DNA of 64,000 nucleotides from Acephala macrosclerotiorum (Eukaryota; Ascomycota; Leotiomycetes; Helotiales; Mollisiaceae). Where the stretch lies: positions 1 to 64,000 of the forward strand of contig MU119351.1 of the NCBI GenBank assembly GCA_014904845.1, in the 5' to 3' direction. Shown here in pieces: positions 1 through 15,365 of the stretch. The position numbers were made by a program, and so were the translations under genes. The notes beneath the pieces are model-generated. The model did not search any database, was not told where the DNA came from, and saw only the letters and a program-made list of their open reading frames with translations. The number at the start of each line of letters is the position of its first letter. The first letter of the stretch is position 1.

Positions 1-1540
1 TATTGTTTTTATAAAATACAATTAAAAATATTGAATTTTTTTGTATTGTATAAACGAATACTATTTATATAAAAAAAAAATTTATTTCGTTTTAATTTTT
101 TAATATTTTTAAAATTTTCAATTATAAACTTTTATATAATTATATAAATTTAAAGTTTTTTTAAATGTAATTTAAAGATTTCGCGATTAAATAATTTTTT
201 TTTTTTATTTTTTTTATATAATTTCAAATTTTTTTTTAAAATTATTTTTAATATAAAAAAGCAATTTATAAAAAACTTATTAAAAAAAGCGTTATTTATT
301 TATATATCGATAAAATCAAATTCGAAATAAATAAAAATTAAAAACGTTTTATAAAATGTATTTTTTTAAAATTCTTTTTATTTATTTTTATAATAAAATT
401 TTTTTTTAATAATAATTAAACAAATATATTTTTGTATTTTTATAGAAATTAATAATATCGATTAAAAATATAATATATTGAAAATTTAAATAAAAAAATA
501 TTTTTAATTCGTTTTTATTTTTATATATTTAAATTTTAAAATAATACGTAAAATAATAAAAATAATAATAAAATTTTTATAAATATTAATTTTGTAATAA
601 TTATTATAATTAAAAAAAATAATATAATAAAAAGAAAATTCGAATTAATTATATATTGTATATAATACGATTATATATAATATTTCAAATTTTATATTCG
701 ATTTTTAAATTTTAAATAATAAAAAACGTAATAAATAAATCAAATATAATAAAATTAAATATTAAAAAATAATTAATAATTATATAATTATTAAAAATTT
801 AATTTATTAATTATTGAGATTTTTTTTATTATAAAGTTTATATAAAATTAAATATTAAATTATTAAATATATTATTTAAATTTTTACGATTTATAATAAT
901 TAAAAAAAAAATTTATTAAGTTTTTATAAATAATAATAATTCGAAAATTTAATATATAATAATTTAAATTTATTTTCGTATTATTAAATAATAATATTAA
1001 TAAATATTAATAAAAAAATTAAATTTATAAATTTAAAAATTTATTATTATATAAAATATATAAATACGAATAAAAGTTTTATTTTATTAATTTATTTATA
1101 TTTGAAATCGTTAAAAACGATTTGTAAATATAATTTGTACAATAATAAAATTATTAAAAATTTGCGATATATCGTATAATTATTAATATTAATTAAAAAA
1201 ACTATTTTTTGTAATATAAAAATTTGTGAAAATACGAAAATATTATAAATCGATATTATTAAAAAAATTTTTAAGAAAACTTTAATGCGTTATTTGTAAT
1301 ATAAAAAAATAGTAATACGTTTTAAACGTTATTATTATATTAACAAAAGTTACGAATTAATTTAATAATAATATTTTAACGATTTTTTAATTTATTTAAA
1401 AACGTATTTGAAAATATTAAAATATAAATATAAAACGAGAAAAAATATATAAACAATTTTAAAATATATATTATAAATTCGTAAAAAATTGAATTAAATA
1501 ATTTTTTTTATTTATTTATTAATTAATAATAATATAAAAA

Positions 1541-1672
1541 ATAAAAACGCAATAATAAAAATTGATTAAAATAAAAACGCAATAATAAAAATTAATTAAA
1601 ATAAAGAAACAATAATAAAAATTAATTAAAACAAAAAAACGATAATAAAATTTAATTAAAATATTAAAACGA
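1541..1672. repeat. Tandem repeat, about 31-bp unit, four degenerate copies
   Basis: The core AATAATAAAAATTRATTAAA recurs four times, each with an upstream A-rich stretch containing AAACGC, AAGAAAC or AAACG. Copies differ mainly by transitions, so the array probably predates or accompanied RIP. No function is visible. Confidence 0.6.
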
Positions 1673-4217
1673 ATATAATAATTTTATTTTTATAAATTCG
1701 TTTAAAATATATATTGAATTATTTAATAATATTATTATTTTTTGATAATAAAATTTTATTTTTTTCAAATAATATACGAAATATAATTTTTTGAATTTTT
1801 ATTTGTTTTACAATTTATAGAAATAAAAAAAGCGTACAATTCGTCGTTTTGTATTATCGATATTAAAAAACGTCGATTTGAATATATCGAAAAATACTTT
1901 TTTTTTTTGATTTTTTTTTGAGTTTTATTTGTACGATAATAATTTCGTATCGAATATTAAAAATAATAATTAATATTTGATAATTTTATTTTTAATATCT
2001 TTGTATCGATTTTATTATATTTATTTTTAAAAATTCGAAATATTATATTAAAAAAATTATCGTTTTATTATTATTATTAAAATTGAAAAATTATTTTTTA
2101 TTATTAATATCGTTTTATCGTTCGTAATCGTTTTAATCGTAATATTATAAAATTTAAATCAATTTTTAAATTTCTTATTATTAAATTATAAATCGTAATA
2201 ATAAATAAAAATACGTATTATATTTTTTTTTTTTTTTTAAATTTTTATATTTTTTAATAATATTAAAATATTAAACAGAAAAAATATTATTTATTTTAAA
2301 ATTATATATTAATAAAAATATTAAATTAAATTTAAAAAAACGAAAATTTTTTATTATCGTTTATTTTAAAATTTATTTATTAATTATTTCAATAAAAACG
2401 ATTAATATTTTATTATATTTTTTAAAAATCTTATTAATTATTTTAAAATTTTTCAATATATATTTTTTTAATATTTTAAAATAATTAAATTTTTTTTACG
2501 AAAATTTTAACGATATATTTACAAATATAATAATAATTTCAATATAATGTTTTTAATAATATAATATCGATAAAATTAAAAAAAAATCAAAATACGAAAT
2601 ATATAAAATTTTTTTTAACAAATATTTAACAAATTTTACGATTAAAATCAAAATAAAATTATAATTATAAAATTTTTAAAATTCAATTTATTTATATTTA
2701 TTTATTTTATTTTATTTTTTTAAACTTTTTTAAATATATTTTAAATATTTTTTCAAAGAAAAAAACGTTTTTATATTTATAAATATATATTATAAATTTA
2801 ATATTACGTATTATTTATTTATTTTTTTGTTAATATTTTTTTTAAACGTATTTTTAAATATTATATTTTTAATATTTTCTCGAATACGATTTTTTAAATT
2901 TATTATAATAATTATAATTTTAATTTTACAAAAATTCAAATATTAATATTTTAAAATTTTAATTAAATATTCAATTTATAAAAAAAAATTTTAATATTTA
3001 AAATTTATATTAAAATTTTAACATTTAAAATTTATTTATAAATATTTTAATATTTGAAATTTTTTAATATTTTTAATTTATATTTAAATATTTTAATATT
3101 TTTAATTTATATTTAAATATTTTAATATTTGAAATTTTTTAATATTTTTATTTTATATTTAAATATTTTAATATTTAAAAGTTTTTAATATTTGAAATTC
3201 AAATTTGAATTTCTAATATTAAATTTTTTTTAATATTTACAATTTCAATCAAAAATCGATTATATTAATTTAAAATAAATATTTTTTCAATTTTTATAAA
3301 TGTTTTTTCAAATAATTCTTTAAATAATTTTTTAAATAATTTTTAAATTAAACGATATAAAAACGTATTACATTTAATATAATATATTTTAATTCGATTT
3401 AATTAAAACTCGATTTTCAAATCTTAAAAAAATTATAAATTTTTAAATATATAATCAATATAAAATATTTATTTATTGTATCAAAAATCAAATAATATTA
3501 AAAAAAATTAAAATAAATATATTTTTTATATAATTATTAAAATTTATAAATATTATTATAATAAATATTAATTATTATTATTTGAATTGATTTTTATTAT
3601 AATAAAAAAATAAAAATCAATAATCTTATTATTAAATTACAAAAAATTATATATATATATATAATTTTTTAAAATTTAAAATCAAATTATATATTTAAAT
3701 ATATATAATTTTTTTTTTTTAATACGTAATAATAAAAATTTTAAACTTTTTTTTACGTTTTAATTTATATATCAAATTTATTAAATTTGTATATTATATT
3801 TTAATATAACGTATAAACGATTTTTTATAATATAATATAATATTATTTTATTTAAATTTTTTTTTTATTTATTTATTAATTCGATTTTAATATAATTTCG
3901 ATAAATTCGAATCGTTTTTTCAATTTTTATTTATTTTTAAAAACTATTTATATATATTTTATATACGATTTAATTTTTATTTATATAAAAATACGCGTTT
4001 ATATTATAACGTTATATTAATAATTTTTTTATTTTAATATTATATATTTTATTGTAACGTTTTCAAAACAAATTATATATTAATTCGTTTTTTATTTAAT
4101 TCGTTTATTTAAATTTTTAAATTTTTTTTAATTAATATTTACAATTTTTAAAATTTTTATTCGAAAATAAAATTTTTTATTAAACGCGTTTTTTTTATTT
4201 ATTGTAAAATTTAAAAA

Positions 4218-4640
4218 ATTTATATTATAAAATAATAAATTTAAAAAATTTTTATATTATAAAATAAAATAATTTAATAAAAAAAACTCGTTATTAAATA
4301 TTAAATAATTTTTTTAATAAAAAGTTTATATTATAAAATAAATTAATTTAATAAAAAAAATTTATTATTAAATTTTAAATAAATTATAATAAATAAATTT
4401 ATATTATAAAATAAATTGATTTAAAAAAAAAATTTATTATTAAATTTAAATAAACTTTTTAATAAATGGATTTATATTACAAAATAAATTAATTTAATAA
4501 AAAAAACTTATTATTAAATTTTAAATAAATTGAAATAAATAAATTTATATTATAAAATAATTTAATTTAATAAAGAAATTTATTATTAAATTTTAAATAA
4601 ATTCGAATAAATAAATTTATATTATAAAATAAAATATTTA
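4218..4640. repeat. AT-rich minisatellite, about 70-85-bp unit
   Basis: The motif TTTATATTATAAAATAA returns at intervals of about 70-85 bases at least five times, each followed by a TTTATTATTAAATTTTAAAT-like segment. This is a degenerate tandem array inside the RIP block. No coding potential. Confidence 0.6.
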
Positions 4641-7600
4641 AACAATATTATTATTATTTTTTGTACGTTTTTTATTTTATTTCGATATTATTTTTTGATT
4701 TTATAAAATTAATTTTATATTAAAATTATAAAAAAAAAACGTATTAAAAATTTGTATACGTTTTATTAATATTATCGTATAATAAAAACAATATACTAAT
4801 AAAAAACGCGAAAATAAAAATGTAATTATATATAAAAAAAATAATATTACGATTAAAATACGTATTTATTAATTCGAAAAATTATAAAATAAAATAAAAT
4901 AAAAATTTATTTATAATATTTCGTTTTTTAACAAAAATTATATTTATTATATTATATAATAAACGAATTATTTTATATAAAATCGATCAAATAATATTTT
5001 TAAACTATTTAAAATATAAAATTTTTAATTATTTTTTTGTAATATAATTATAAATCGATATTTGAAAATATTTATTAATTTTTATATTTTATTTTCGTAA
5101 TAATAAAATTTTAAAACTTAAAAATATTATATATAAAATTAATTTTTTTTTTTTAAATTTATATATTAATATATTTATTATATAAAAATTGATTTCGATT
5201 TTTTATATTTATTATATTTAAAATTTATTTTATTTATTATATTTAAAATCAATATATCGCTAATAATTCGTCGTTTTTTATATTATTATCGTTTTTATTA
5301 TTATATATTTATAACAATTCGAAATTATATTCGAAATAATATTATTTTTAATTTCAATTATACGATTTGTTTATTAATTTTTAATACAATTAAATTCATT
5401 TTATCGAATATTTTTTTATAACGACTTTTTTCGATTACAATTTCAATAATTTATAAAAAATTTCATTTTTTATTTTTTCTCGCAAATTACAATTTTATTA
5501 ATTTTATATTTATTTTTATATTTTTTTTTATAACGTTTTAAACAAATTTAAATCAATATAATTAATTATTCGAAAACTCGATAAATAATAAATATTATAA
5601 TTATTTATTTATTATTACAAAAAATAATTACAAACTATAAAATATAAAATTTAATATATTTTATTAAATATTAAAAAATATTTATTTATTTTAAAATTTA
5701 TCTAATATATTTATAAATAATTATAAACTTTTTATAATCGATTTCAATAAATATAATAATATATTCAATTTTAATAATTATCGATTTAATATAAACTATT
5801 TCTTATTATATAAATATTGTAATTTTATTTATTTAAATAATAATTTTTTTCGATTACAATTTTAACAATTTCTAATAAACTCGATTTATTTATTTTTTTT
5901 TTTACAAGTTATAATCTCAAAATTTAATATATAATAAATATTACAATTATTTTTTTGATTTTTTTTTTTAAAATTTATTTATTTTATATATTTATAAATA
6001 AATATCTCAAAAAATATTAAATAAAATACTAATAAAATATATAATTATAAACGAAAAAAACAAAAATTTAATTAACGTTTTTTAATTAATATTTTCAATT
6101 TACTAATTATATAATTATTTTTACGAATTTAATAAAATATTTTTTATAAATTATTAAATAATATTTTATTTATTATATATAAAACAATATTTATTAATTT
6201 TAATTTTTATTTAAAATTTAAAATTTATCGTATTATTATTTGTTTTTTATTGTTTTTATATTTTTTTAAATTATTTATATTTTTTTTTTTAGTTTTTTTA
6301 ATATTCGTTTTTAATTTTAAATTATAAAAATTATTTATTAAATTTTTTATTATTTTATTATAATTTAAATTTATGTTTATATTATTATAATATATTTTAT
6401 TTTTTAAATTCGAATTATTTTCGTTTTTAAATTTATTTAATTTATAAATTTTTATTAATTTTTTATATTATTTTTCAATAATTAATAAATATTTCTTTTA
6501 AAATGTATTTTATAATTATTAAAAATTATAACGATTTTTATTACGATTTTTATTTTATTCGTTTAATCGAAATAATAAAATAATAATATATATTTATTTA
6601 ATTGTTTTTATTATAAATTTAATATTTAATAATAAATTTTATTATTATTATTATATTAATTAATATAATATACAAAAATCGTTTAAAATAATTTATATTA
6701 AAATTGAAAACTTTTTTTATTTAAATTAAAACAATAAATTTATTATTTATTTATTGAATTAATTATTATTATTTTAAATTAATCGTTATTTATTTTTTAC
6801 AAATTTTATTTATACGATTTATAATATCGATATTTATTAAAAAAATTTTATCGTTTTAAATAAATATTCTTTTTTTGATTTTTAACGTTTTCAATTTCAA
6901 TTTAAAAATTATTATAAATTAAATATATTAAAAAATATAATAATTTTTGTTTTTAAATATATTTAAATTAAAAAATTAAAAATTAAAAATCGATTAATAT
7001 TTTAAATTTTTTTTTTTTTTTCAATAATTTTTTAATTAATTTAACGATTTTTTTAATTTTATTATTTAAAATAAATAATCGTTTATAAAAAACTTTATAT
7101 AATATTTCAAATTTTTAATTTTATACGTATTATAAAATTTGAAAATATTTTAAAATTTTTAAAATTATATTATTATTTAATGATAATAATTTTCAAGTTT
7201 TTTATAAATTTAATATATAATATATTTTTTTTTAAAATTTAATTCGTTTTTTTCAAATTTAACTTTATAAACTTCGTATTAATTTAAACGATAATTATAT
7301 TTACAATTTTTTTTCTATTTACGATTTTATTAAAATAAACGTAATAAATATTTTTTTTATATTTTTTTTTAAAAACGAAAATATTTTAAAAATTTTCAAA
7401 TTTAAAAAATTATTTTATTTTTTAAATTATTTTTTATAATTTAATTTCGTATTGTATTTAAATATAAAACAATTTTATAAACGTTTATATTTTTAAATGA
7501 AATTTTTTTGATTTTTCGTTAAACGATTTTTTTAATTATATTATTTTATTTGTTTTTTATTCAAACGAAATAAATATTACTCGATATTTTTACGAAAACG

Positions 7601-10187
7601 TGAAATATTTTTATTAATAATATATATTTATACGTAAACGAGAATTATATTATAATTTTTAAAAATTTATTTTATTTAACGATATTTTTTAATTTACAAA
7701 GATTTATTTGAAATTAATATAATACACAATAAATTAAAATTATTCATCGATAAAAAAAAGTAATAATATGAAAAAAAAAAAACGAAATAAAATATAAATA
7801 ATTAAATTCGTTTAATTTTTTTATTATTTAATAATTCAAAATTAAATTATTTATTAAAATCGAAATTTAATTAACAATTTAAAATATAATTATAATAATA
7901 AAAAATATTTAAATAAAATTTTATTCGTTTATAAATTTGTTTATATTTTTTAATTATATATAAAACAAATTTATAAACGATATTATATTGAATAATAATA
8001 TTAATATCGAATAAAAATTAATTCAAAATTTTTTTAAATAAATAAATTATAATAAAAAAAAATTTTCTTTGAAATAAATTTATAAATTTAATTATAAAAT
8101 TATATTAATAAATTCTATTTATAATATTTTTTTCATTATAAGTTAAAAATTGTTTTAATATTCGAATATTAAATTTTATTATTATAAAACGATATAAACA
8201 CTTTTTAAATTTATTATAATTATTATTTTTATAATTATTTAATTTATTATTTTTTTTCTTTTTTTTATATTATTGATTTTTGTTTTAATATTAAATATAA
8301 AATTTTTCTTTGTTTCAATTATTAAACTTTTAATAAAAATAAATAAAATATATTTCGTTTAAAGTTTTTTATATTTTTTAATATATATTAAATCTTTTTA
8401 CTTTAAATTATATAATAATATTAATTTGAAAATTGTTTTCAATTTTAAATTAATTATAATACGTATTATTTTATAGTTTTTCAAGAAATAAAATTCGTTA
8501 TTAGTTTTTAAATATTATATTTTTTCGTAATATTTTCATTTAAAAATATATTAAAATTCGATCAATTATAAAAATATTATAAAAAATAAATAACAAATTT
8601 CGATAAAATATAACGATAAAATTTATTAGATTTTTAATAATAAATATCAAAAAAAAAAATTTGAAATATAGATTTATTTATTAAAAAATATTTATTCTAT
8701 ATAATATATAATATTTCTAATTTATAATAACGATAATATTTTATTTTTCTTTTAATAGTTTTTTTTATATAAAAATAAAAAAACGATAAAATTAAAAAAT
8801 TATAAAAAAATATTATTTTTTAAATTAATATATATTACAATTACTAATTCAAATAAATAAAATTTATTTTTCGATTTTAACGAACAATCGAGATTTTTAT
8901 AATTGTTATAAAACGATTTATTAAAAAATATTATTAAAATTTTTTCGAGTTCGATAAAATTTTACAATTGTCGAATTATAATCATCGAAAAAATCTCTTC
9001 GAATTAATTCGTTATTTTATAAATTTATTGTACTATTTTTATTATTGTCGATATTAATAAAATTACTATAAAAAGTTTCACTTTTTGATAATTTTTATCG
9101 ACATTTAAAACTTCATAATAATATAATTTCTAATAATAAAAATATTCGATTTTTATCGTCGTTTTTATTTTCTTTGAAATAAATCGATCGAATATAATAT
9201 TTTTTATTACAAATAAATATAAAACGATCGATAAAATTTAATCGTTTAAAGTTTTTAAATTTTTTTAATTTGCGAAAAAATATAACTATAAACTCGTTAT
9301 ATAATTATACAATTATTCGAAATCGTTTACAATACAACAAATAAATAATAAACGAAAATAAATAAAAAAAAATTTTTATTAAACGATTAATAAACAAATT
9401 CAATATATAGCGTATAATAAAATATTTAATTTTTATAAAATATTAATTTTTTTTTTATCGAATAATAAACAAACAAATTTATTATATATTATATAATAAA
9501 ATATAAAATCGAATATTTGTATAACGCGATATTTAATTTTTATAAAATATTAATCAAATTTCAATTTAAATATTAATTTAAATTTTAAATAAACTTTGAA
9601 CAATTAATTATACAATTTTATTTGTTTAATAAATATTGAATCAATTATACGTTTTCGAAATATATTATAATAATAAAAAAATAATATTAATAAATATTTT
9701 TAAAATTTTAAAAATTTATTAAATAATAATATTATATTAAATTAATTTAAAAAATAATAAAACTTTTTTAAATAATAAATATTTTATAATATTTAATATG
9801 AATTAATATAAAAAATAAACGCGATATTTATTTAATAAAATATTTAAAAAACGTTATTTATAAATTTTTATAAAAAAATTATAAATATTATTAAAAATAA
9901 TTTAAAAAAAATTTTTTAAAAAAAAATTTAAAAATTAAAATAAAAAATTAAAAAAAATAAAAAAAAATTATTATAAAATTATATAATTTTTTATTTTTTA
10001 ATTTTTTTTAATTTATTAAATAATATTTAATTATAATTATAAAAATTAATTAATAAATATATAATTTTTTTAATTACTTTTAAATTCGATTATATAATTT
10101 CAATTTTATTTTTTATTTAATTTAATATATTTAAATAAAAAAAATTATAAAATTTAAATAGTTTTATATTATTATTAAATTTTATTT

Positions 10188-10288
10188 TTTATAATATTAA
10201 TATTATTAATAAAATATAATAAATATATTTTTATTTTTTATAATATTAATATTATTAATAAAATATAATAAATATATTTTTATTTTTT
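10188..10288. repeat. Two-copy tandem duplication, about 50 bp
   Basis: A segment containing TAATATTAATATTATTAATA followed by AAATATAATAAATATATTTT occurs twice head to tail with essentially no differences. Near identity inside a heavily mutated block suggests duplication after most of the mutation had happened. Confidence 0.6.
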
Positions 10289-12169
10289 TTATTTTTACGT
10301 TTATTATATTTATTTTATATTCGATTGAAAATAATTATTAATTTAAATATATTTTAAATTTTTAATTTAAACGTTTTATAAGTATTTAAAATTAAAAAAA
10401 ATTTTATTAATACGAAAAAAATAATTCGTTTAAAAAAACGTTTTTTTAAAATTGAATAAATTAATAAAAATTTTATATTAAAATTTTTTTTTTTAAAATT
10501 TTCGTTTTTTATATTAAATTTTTACGATTAATTTAATTAATTTTAAATAATTATTAAAATTATATTTATTAAAAAAAAAAAATTTTAAAATTTTTTTTAC
10601 GATTTACAATTTTGTAAATTTATAATATTTCGTAATTTTTATTTAAATTACGTAATAATTATTAATTTAAATAAATTGAAATTAAAAATTTAAACGATTT
10701 AAATATATTTTTAATTTATAATATAATTATAATAAATTTAATAAATTTATAAATAAATAAATCAAATCGTAAAATTTTCGAAATTTTAATATTTTTAAAT
10801 TCGATTATATAATAATTTTAATTATTTAAAATATTTAAAAAGAAATTTTAAATTTGTTTAAATTAATTATTTTATAAAAATTAAATATAATATTTATTAT
10901 TTTTATATTTTGTATATTTTAATTTAATTTAAATTTTAAATTTAATTTATTTTATTTTATAAAAATTATTATAAAATATAAAATAAATTAAAAAAAAATC
11001 TAAATTTTTTTTTAAATCGTAAAATTTTATTTTTAAACTCGAAAATCGAAACGAGTTTTCAATTGCTAATAAATAAAGTAGAAATAATCATAAGATTTAA
11101 AGATTTTCTACGAGTAAAAATCGTTTTTTTTTTCTTTATTTTGCGTTATATTAAATAATAATAATTAAAAAAAATTAATACGAAAAATAATAAATTGTAT
11201 ATTTTATTTATACTAAAAAACGATTTTATAAAAACTTTAAATATTTATATAAAAACGCGTAAATACGTTTAAATTATTAAAATATTTTTATATTATTATT
11301 AATATTTACAAAGCGCAAAAAGAAATAAATTAATATTCAATTATTTAATTTTAAATACTAATAAAAAAAATACAAAAAACTACGATTTATTATAAATTTT
11401 TTATCGAAAGAATTTTATATAAAATATTTTAATTTATTCGATTAAAATCGAAGATTTTTTATCGTTATAAAAACTTATTTTAATACGTATAAACAAATCG
11501 AAATTTTGAAATCGATTTATTGAACAAATTAAAAAATAAATCGTTATTCGAATTAAATTTTTTTAATAAAAAAATAGTATTTATAATATTATTATAAATA
11601 TATTATATTATAATATATATTTTTTTTTCGTAAATTGTAAAAACGTTTAATTTTAGTAATTTTATAAATTTTAAATTGTTTTTAATTATATTTACATTTA
11701 ATCTTTTTTTTATATTTAATTGAAATTTTTTAAATATTAATAAAATCAATAATACGAAAAAAAAAATTTAAAACGAATAATAAAAATCTTTTTATAGTAA
11801 AACATTTTTTGAATAATATATTTTTATTAAAAAAAATTTTATATATAATTAAATTCTTTTTATTATTTAAATATTAATATTTAATATTAAAAGTTTTATT
11901 AATATTTTTTAAAAATTTATTAAAATATTTTAAAGTTTTATCGTTAAAATTTTCAATTTATTAATAAATTTTTAAAAAAAACAATTTATTAATAATTTTA
12001 TATTGTTTATAGAAATTGAAAAAAGATTTTAATATAGTATTTTTATTAATTTGAATTATTATAAACAATTTTAAAAATTTTAAATAATTTATTTTATATT
12101 TAAAATCGAATATAAAAAATATAATAAATACGTAATTCGATTGCGTAAAAATAAAATTATCGAGATATA

Positions 12170-12425
12170 TTGTAATGGGACTATATACTCTCTCTTCAAA
12201 AATCCTTGTAAAATAGCTAGTTTCGAGGGCTGTGCTAGTCACGTGTCTTCTAGTACATAAGGAGCTTTCGCTCACCATAGACTAATCAACAACCCTTTCT
12301 ACTTCTACTTTGATTGATTGATTGATTGATTTACGGATTACGGATTACTTCGAATAAGTCTAGTCCACTGGCTAAGACGAACTAATCTACGGTTGGATCT
12401 TTTTGCTTTGTGCTTTATTGCTTTT
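12170..12425. other. Ordinary-composition island inside the AT block
   Basis: About 250 bases with normal base composition and normal CA/TG content lie inside the RIP block with sharp edges on both sides. The island includes CACGTG near 12241, five tandem GATT units (about 12311-12330) and a repeated TTACGGA motif (12331-12348). A 105-codon minus-strand ORF begins here but runs straight into AT-rich sequence and is not credible. It could be an insertion that arrived after RIP, or a fragment too short or too unique to be mutated. I recognise no family. Confidence 0.55.
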
Positions 12426-14841
12426 TTATAATATTGAAAAAAGTAAAATAATATTACAAAAAAAATTAATATATTTATATATCGATTAAATTGAATTATT
12501 AATAATGTCGTAAAAAAAATAAAAAAAATAATTCGTATAATTTGTAGTATTTATATCTCAAAAAATATTATAAAAACGAATATAAAAAACTAATAATAAA
12601 TCGTTAAAATCGTATAAAAAAAACATATAAAAAATTTTATTTAAATAATTTAAATATTTTAATTATTTTTATTATTTAATTATATTTTATATTTTTTTTA
12701 AAAAAAATTGTTTTTTAATAAAAATTTGTATTATTTTATATTTATAAAATTAAATTTCAAACTATAAAAAAAAGCAAATTTATTACAAAAATTTTATATT
12801 TTATTTTTTGAAATATAAATTTATAATTCGAAAAAATATTTAAATTATAAATTTATTATATTATTAAATATAACGACGTTTAATTAAACGAATAAAACGA
12901 TTTTAATAAAAAATAATAATTATAAAATAAATCGAAAAATAAATCGAATAATTAACTTTTTATAAAAATTATAAAAACAATTTTCGATTAAAAAATCGCG
13001 ATTATAAATTATAAAATAATCGTAAAATAAATTATAGATTTTGCGAATAAATTATAATTACGATTGAGAAATAATAAATTATTAAATATTGTATAATAAT
13101 AAAATTATATATTCATTAAAAAAAAAATTATAATTGAAAATTTTTAAAACGTTAAAAAACAAAAAATTAATAAATTTATTATTTTAAAAAAAAAAATTTA
13201 AATATATTATTTATTTTATTAAAATTTATTAATTTGTTTTTTATTATTATTAAAATTATTATTATATATTATTATAATTACGATTATAAATCGAGTACAA
13301 ATACGAAATATTATAATACAATTATTTACGATTAAAACAAAAAACAAAATAAAACGTAAAAAAAAATTAACGAAATTAAATATAATAATAAATATAAAAT
13401 AAATGGAATTAATAATCAAAAAAAACAAAAATCGACGATTAATAATAATACTTTTAAAAAATACAATAAAAAGTAATAATAAACTCGAATTTATAATTTC
13501 AAAAACAAATTTATAAAAAAAAAAACGTATTACGAAATATCGTATAATTAATATCAAAAAAAAAAAAAATAATAAAAACGAATATATATCGAATTAATTT
13601 AATAAAATATAAATTATTATATTATACGAATAATTATTATTAAACTAATAATTGAAAATTAAATTAATTAATTTATATTTTTTATTTATTATTAAAATTG
13701 TAAATATTAAAAAAATCGATATTTTGAAATTTATACGTAAAAAAAAAAAAAATTTCAAATGTAATTAAACGTAATATCGAATTTATAATAATAATATATA
13801 ATACGATTTCTATAAAAAAAATAAAAAAAAAATAAAAAAAATAAACTAAAAAAACGTTTTAATATTAAAAAATATAATAAAACAATTATAAAAAAATTAA
13901 TATCGAAATTTAATATTTAAATAACAAATAAAATCAAAAAAATCAAAAAAATAAAATTTTTAATAATTATTAAAATTAAAAAAAATAAAAATAAATAATT
14001 AATAATATAATCGAAAAAAATTAAAAAAATAAAAATCTATTAAAAACGTATTATTATCGAAAAATATTATTATTATAAAAATTATTTTTTAAAAAATTAA
14101 ATTTAAATTTAATATAAATATTAAAAATTTTACTTAGAAATAACAAAAGAAATTAATAAAAATCGTAAACAAAAACGAATCAATAAATTTAAAATTTAAA
14201 AATAAAATAAAAAATAATAATAATAATAATAAAATATATTTATATATTAATAATAATTATATATATTAATATTTCGTAATTAAATCTTATTAATACTAAT
14301 AAATATATCGATTTAACGATAAATTTTAATTTAATAAATTTTAATTTAATAAATATTAAAAAATTTATATAATAAATAAAAAGCGATTATATAATAAATT
14401 AATTATATAAAAAAATATTTTAATATTATAAAAATATTAATTAATAATTTACGTTTAATAATAAATTTTTTATCGTTTTTTTCGAATATTTTATTATATT
14501 AATAAAATCTTTCAATATATATTACACGATATTATAACGTTATTTTTTTTATATTTACTATCGAATTAATAAATTTATATACGTTTAATAAACAATTAAA
14601 CGAATCAAATAAATTTTCAAGTTTTAAAAATAATAATAACGATAATAATACAATAAAAATAAAAAAATTAAAATTAAAATTCAATAAAAAATAAAAAAAA
14701 ACGTACGAAAAAAAATAAAAAAACGTAATAATATTTTTAATTAATACGAATTTTATAATTTTTGTAATACAAATAAATATAATATTATATAATAATTTTT
14801 ATAAAATAAATAAAATACGATAATATTAAAAAAAAAATTTT

Positions 14842-14943
14842 AAATTAATTTTATTAAACGATTAAAAAAATAAAATTAAAAATATTTTTAAAATTAATTT
14901 TATTAAACGATTAAAAAAATAAAATTAAAAATATTTTTAAAAT
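14842..14943. repeat. Two-copy tandem duplication, about 53 bp
   Basis: A unit containing AATTTTATTAAACGATTAAA followed by AAATAAAATTAAAAATATTT is repeated head to tail almost identically, then a third partial start follows. Probably a slippage duplication within the degraded block. Confidence 0.6.
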
Positions 14944-15365
14944 TAATTTTTTAAATTAAATATAAATAATAATTACAATATTTACAAATAAAATAAATAC
15001 GAAATATAATTTTATAGTATAAAACTATACAATTTTTTTTTTTTTTTCGAAATAAATTTTATATCGTATAATTCGCAATATATTTTAAATAATATATTAT
15101 ACGACAAATATTCGCTTTATTTAGATTTTTTTACGCACGTACAAACAATACAAATATTATTTTAAAAAGTTTAAAATATTACATTTTTTATTATTATAAA
15201 AAATATAAAAATATCGTATAATACTTCAAATATTTCAAATAATATATTTTAAAATATATTCTACAATTTTTATATAAAATCACATATTTAATTAAATATC
15301 GTATTATATTTCAAATAATCGAAATAATCAATTATACGTCAATTAATAAAAATACGACATCGAAA

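Larger units (their letters stand above)
1..15365. repeat. AT-rich RIP-degraded block (left)
   Basis: About 15 kb of extremely AT-rich sequence with no credible gene. Both strands are saturated with stop codons, and the few ORFs of around 100 codons are low-complexity Phe/Ile/Asn/Lys. The C and G that remain lie mostly in CpG (acga, tcgt, gcg), while CA and TG are scarce. This is the expected residue of repeat-induced point mutation, which converts C to T on both strands of duplicated DNA in ascomycetes. I infer old transposons whose identity cannot be read. Exceptions are a short island of ordinary composition near 12.2-12.4 kb and several tandem repeats, listed separately. The change to normal composition at about 15365 is abrupt. 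Confidence 0.85.

Noticed and set aside
1541..4640. Regular AT-rich repeats as a CRISPR array or centromere satellite
   Set aside because: Units are degenerate and lack unique spacers, and the arrays are too short and isolated for a centromeric satellite.
11961..12278. 105-codon minus-strand ORF
   Set aside because: It begins in the ordinary-composition island and then runs through AT-rich sequence as Phe/Ile/Lys/Asn only; no motif or splice pattern.
13219..13557. 112-codon minus-strand ORF in the AT block
   Set aside because: Low-complexity hydrophobic reading expected by chance from AT-rich DNA; no neighbouring signals.
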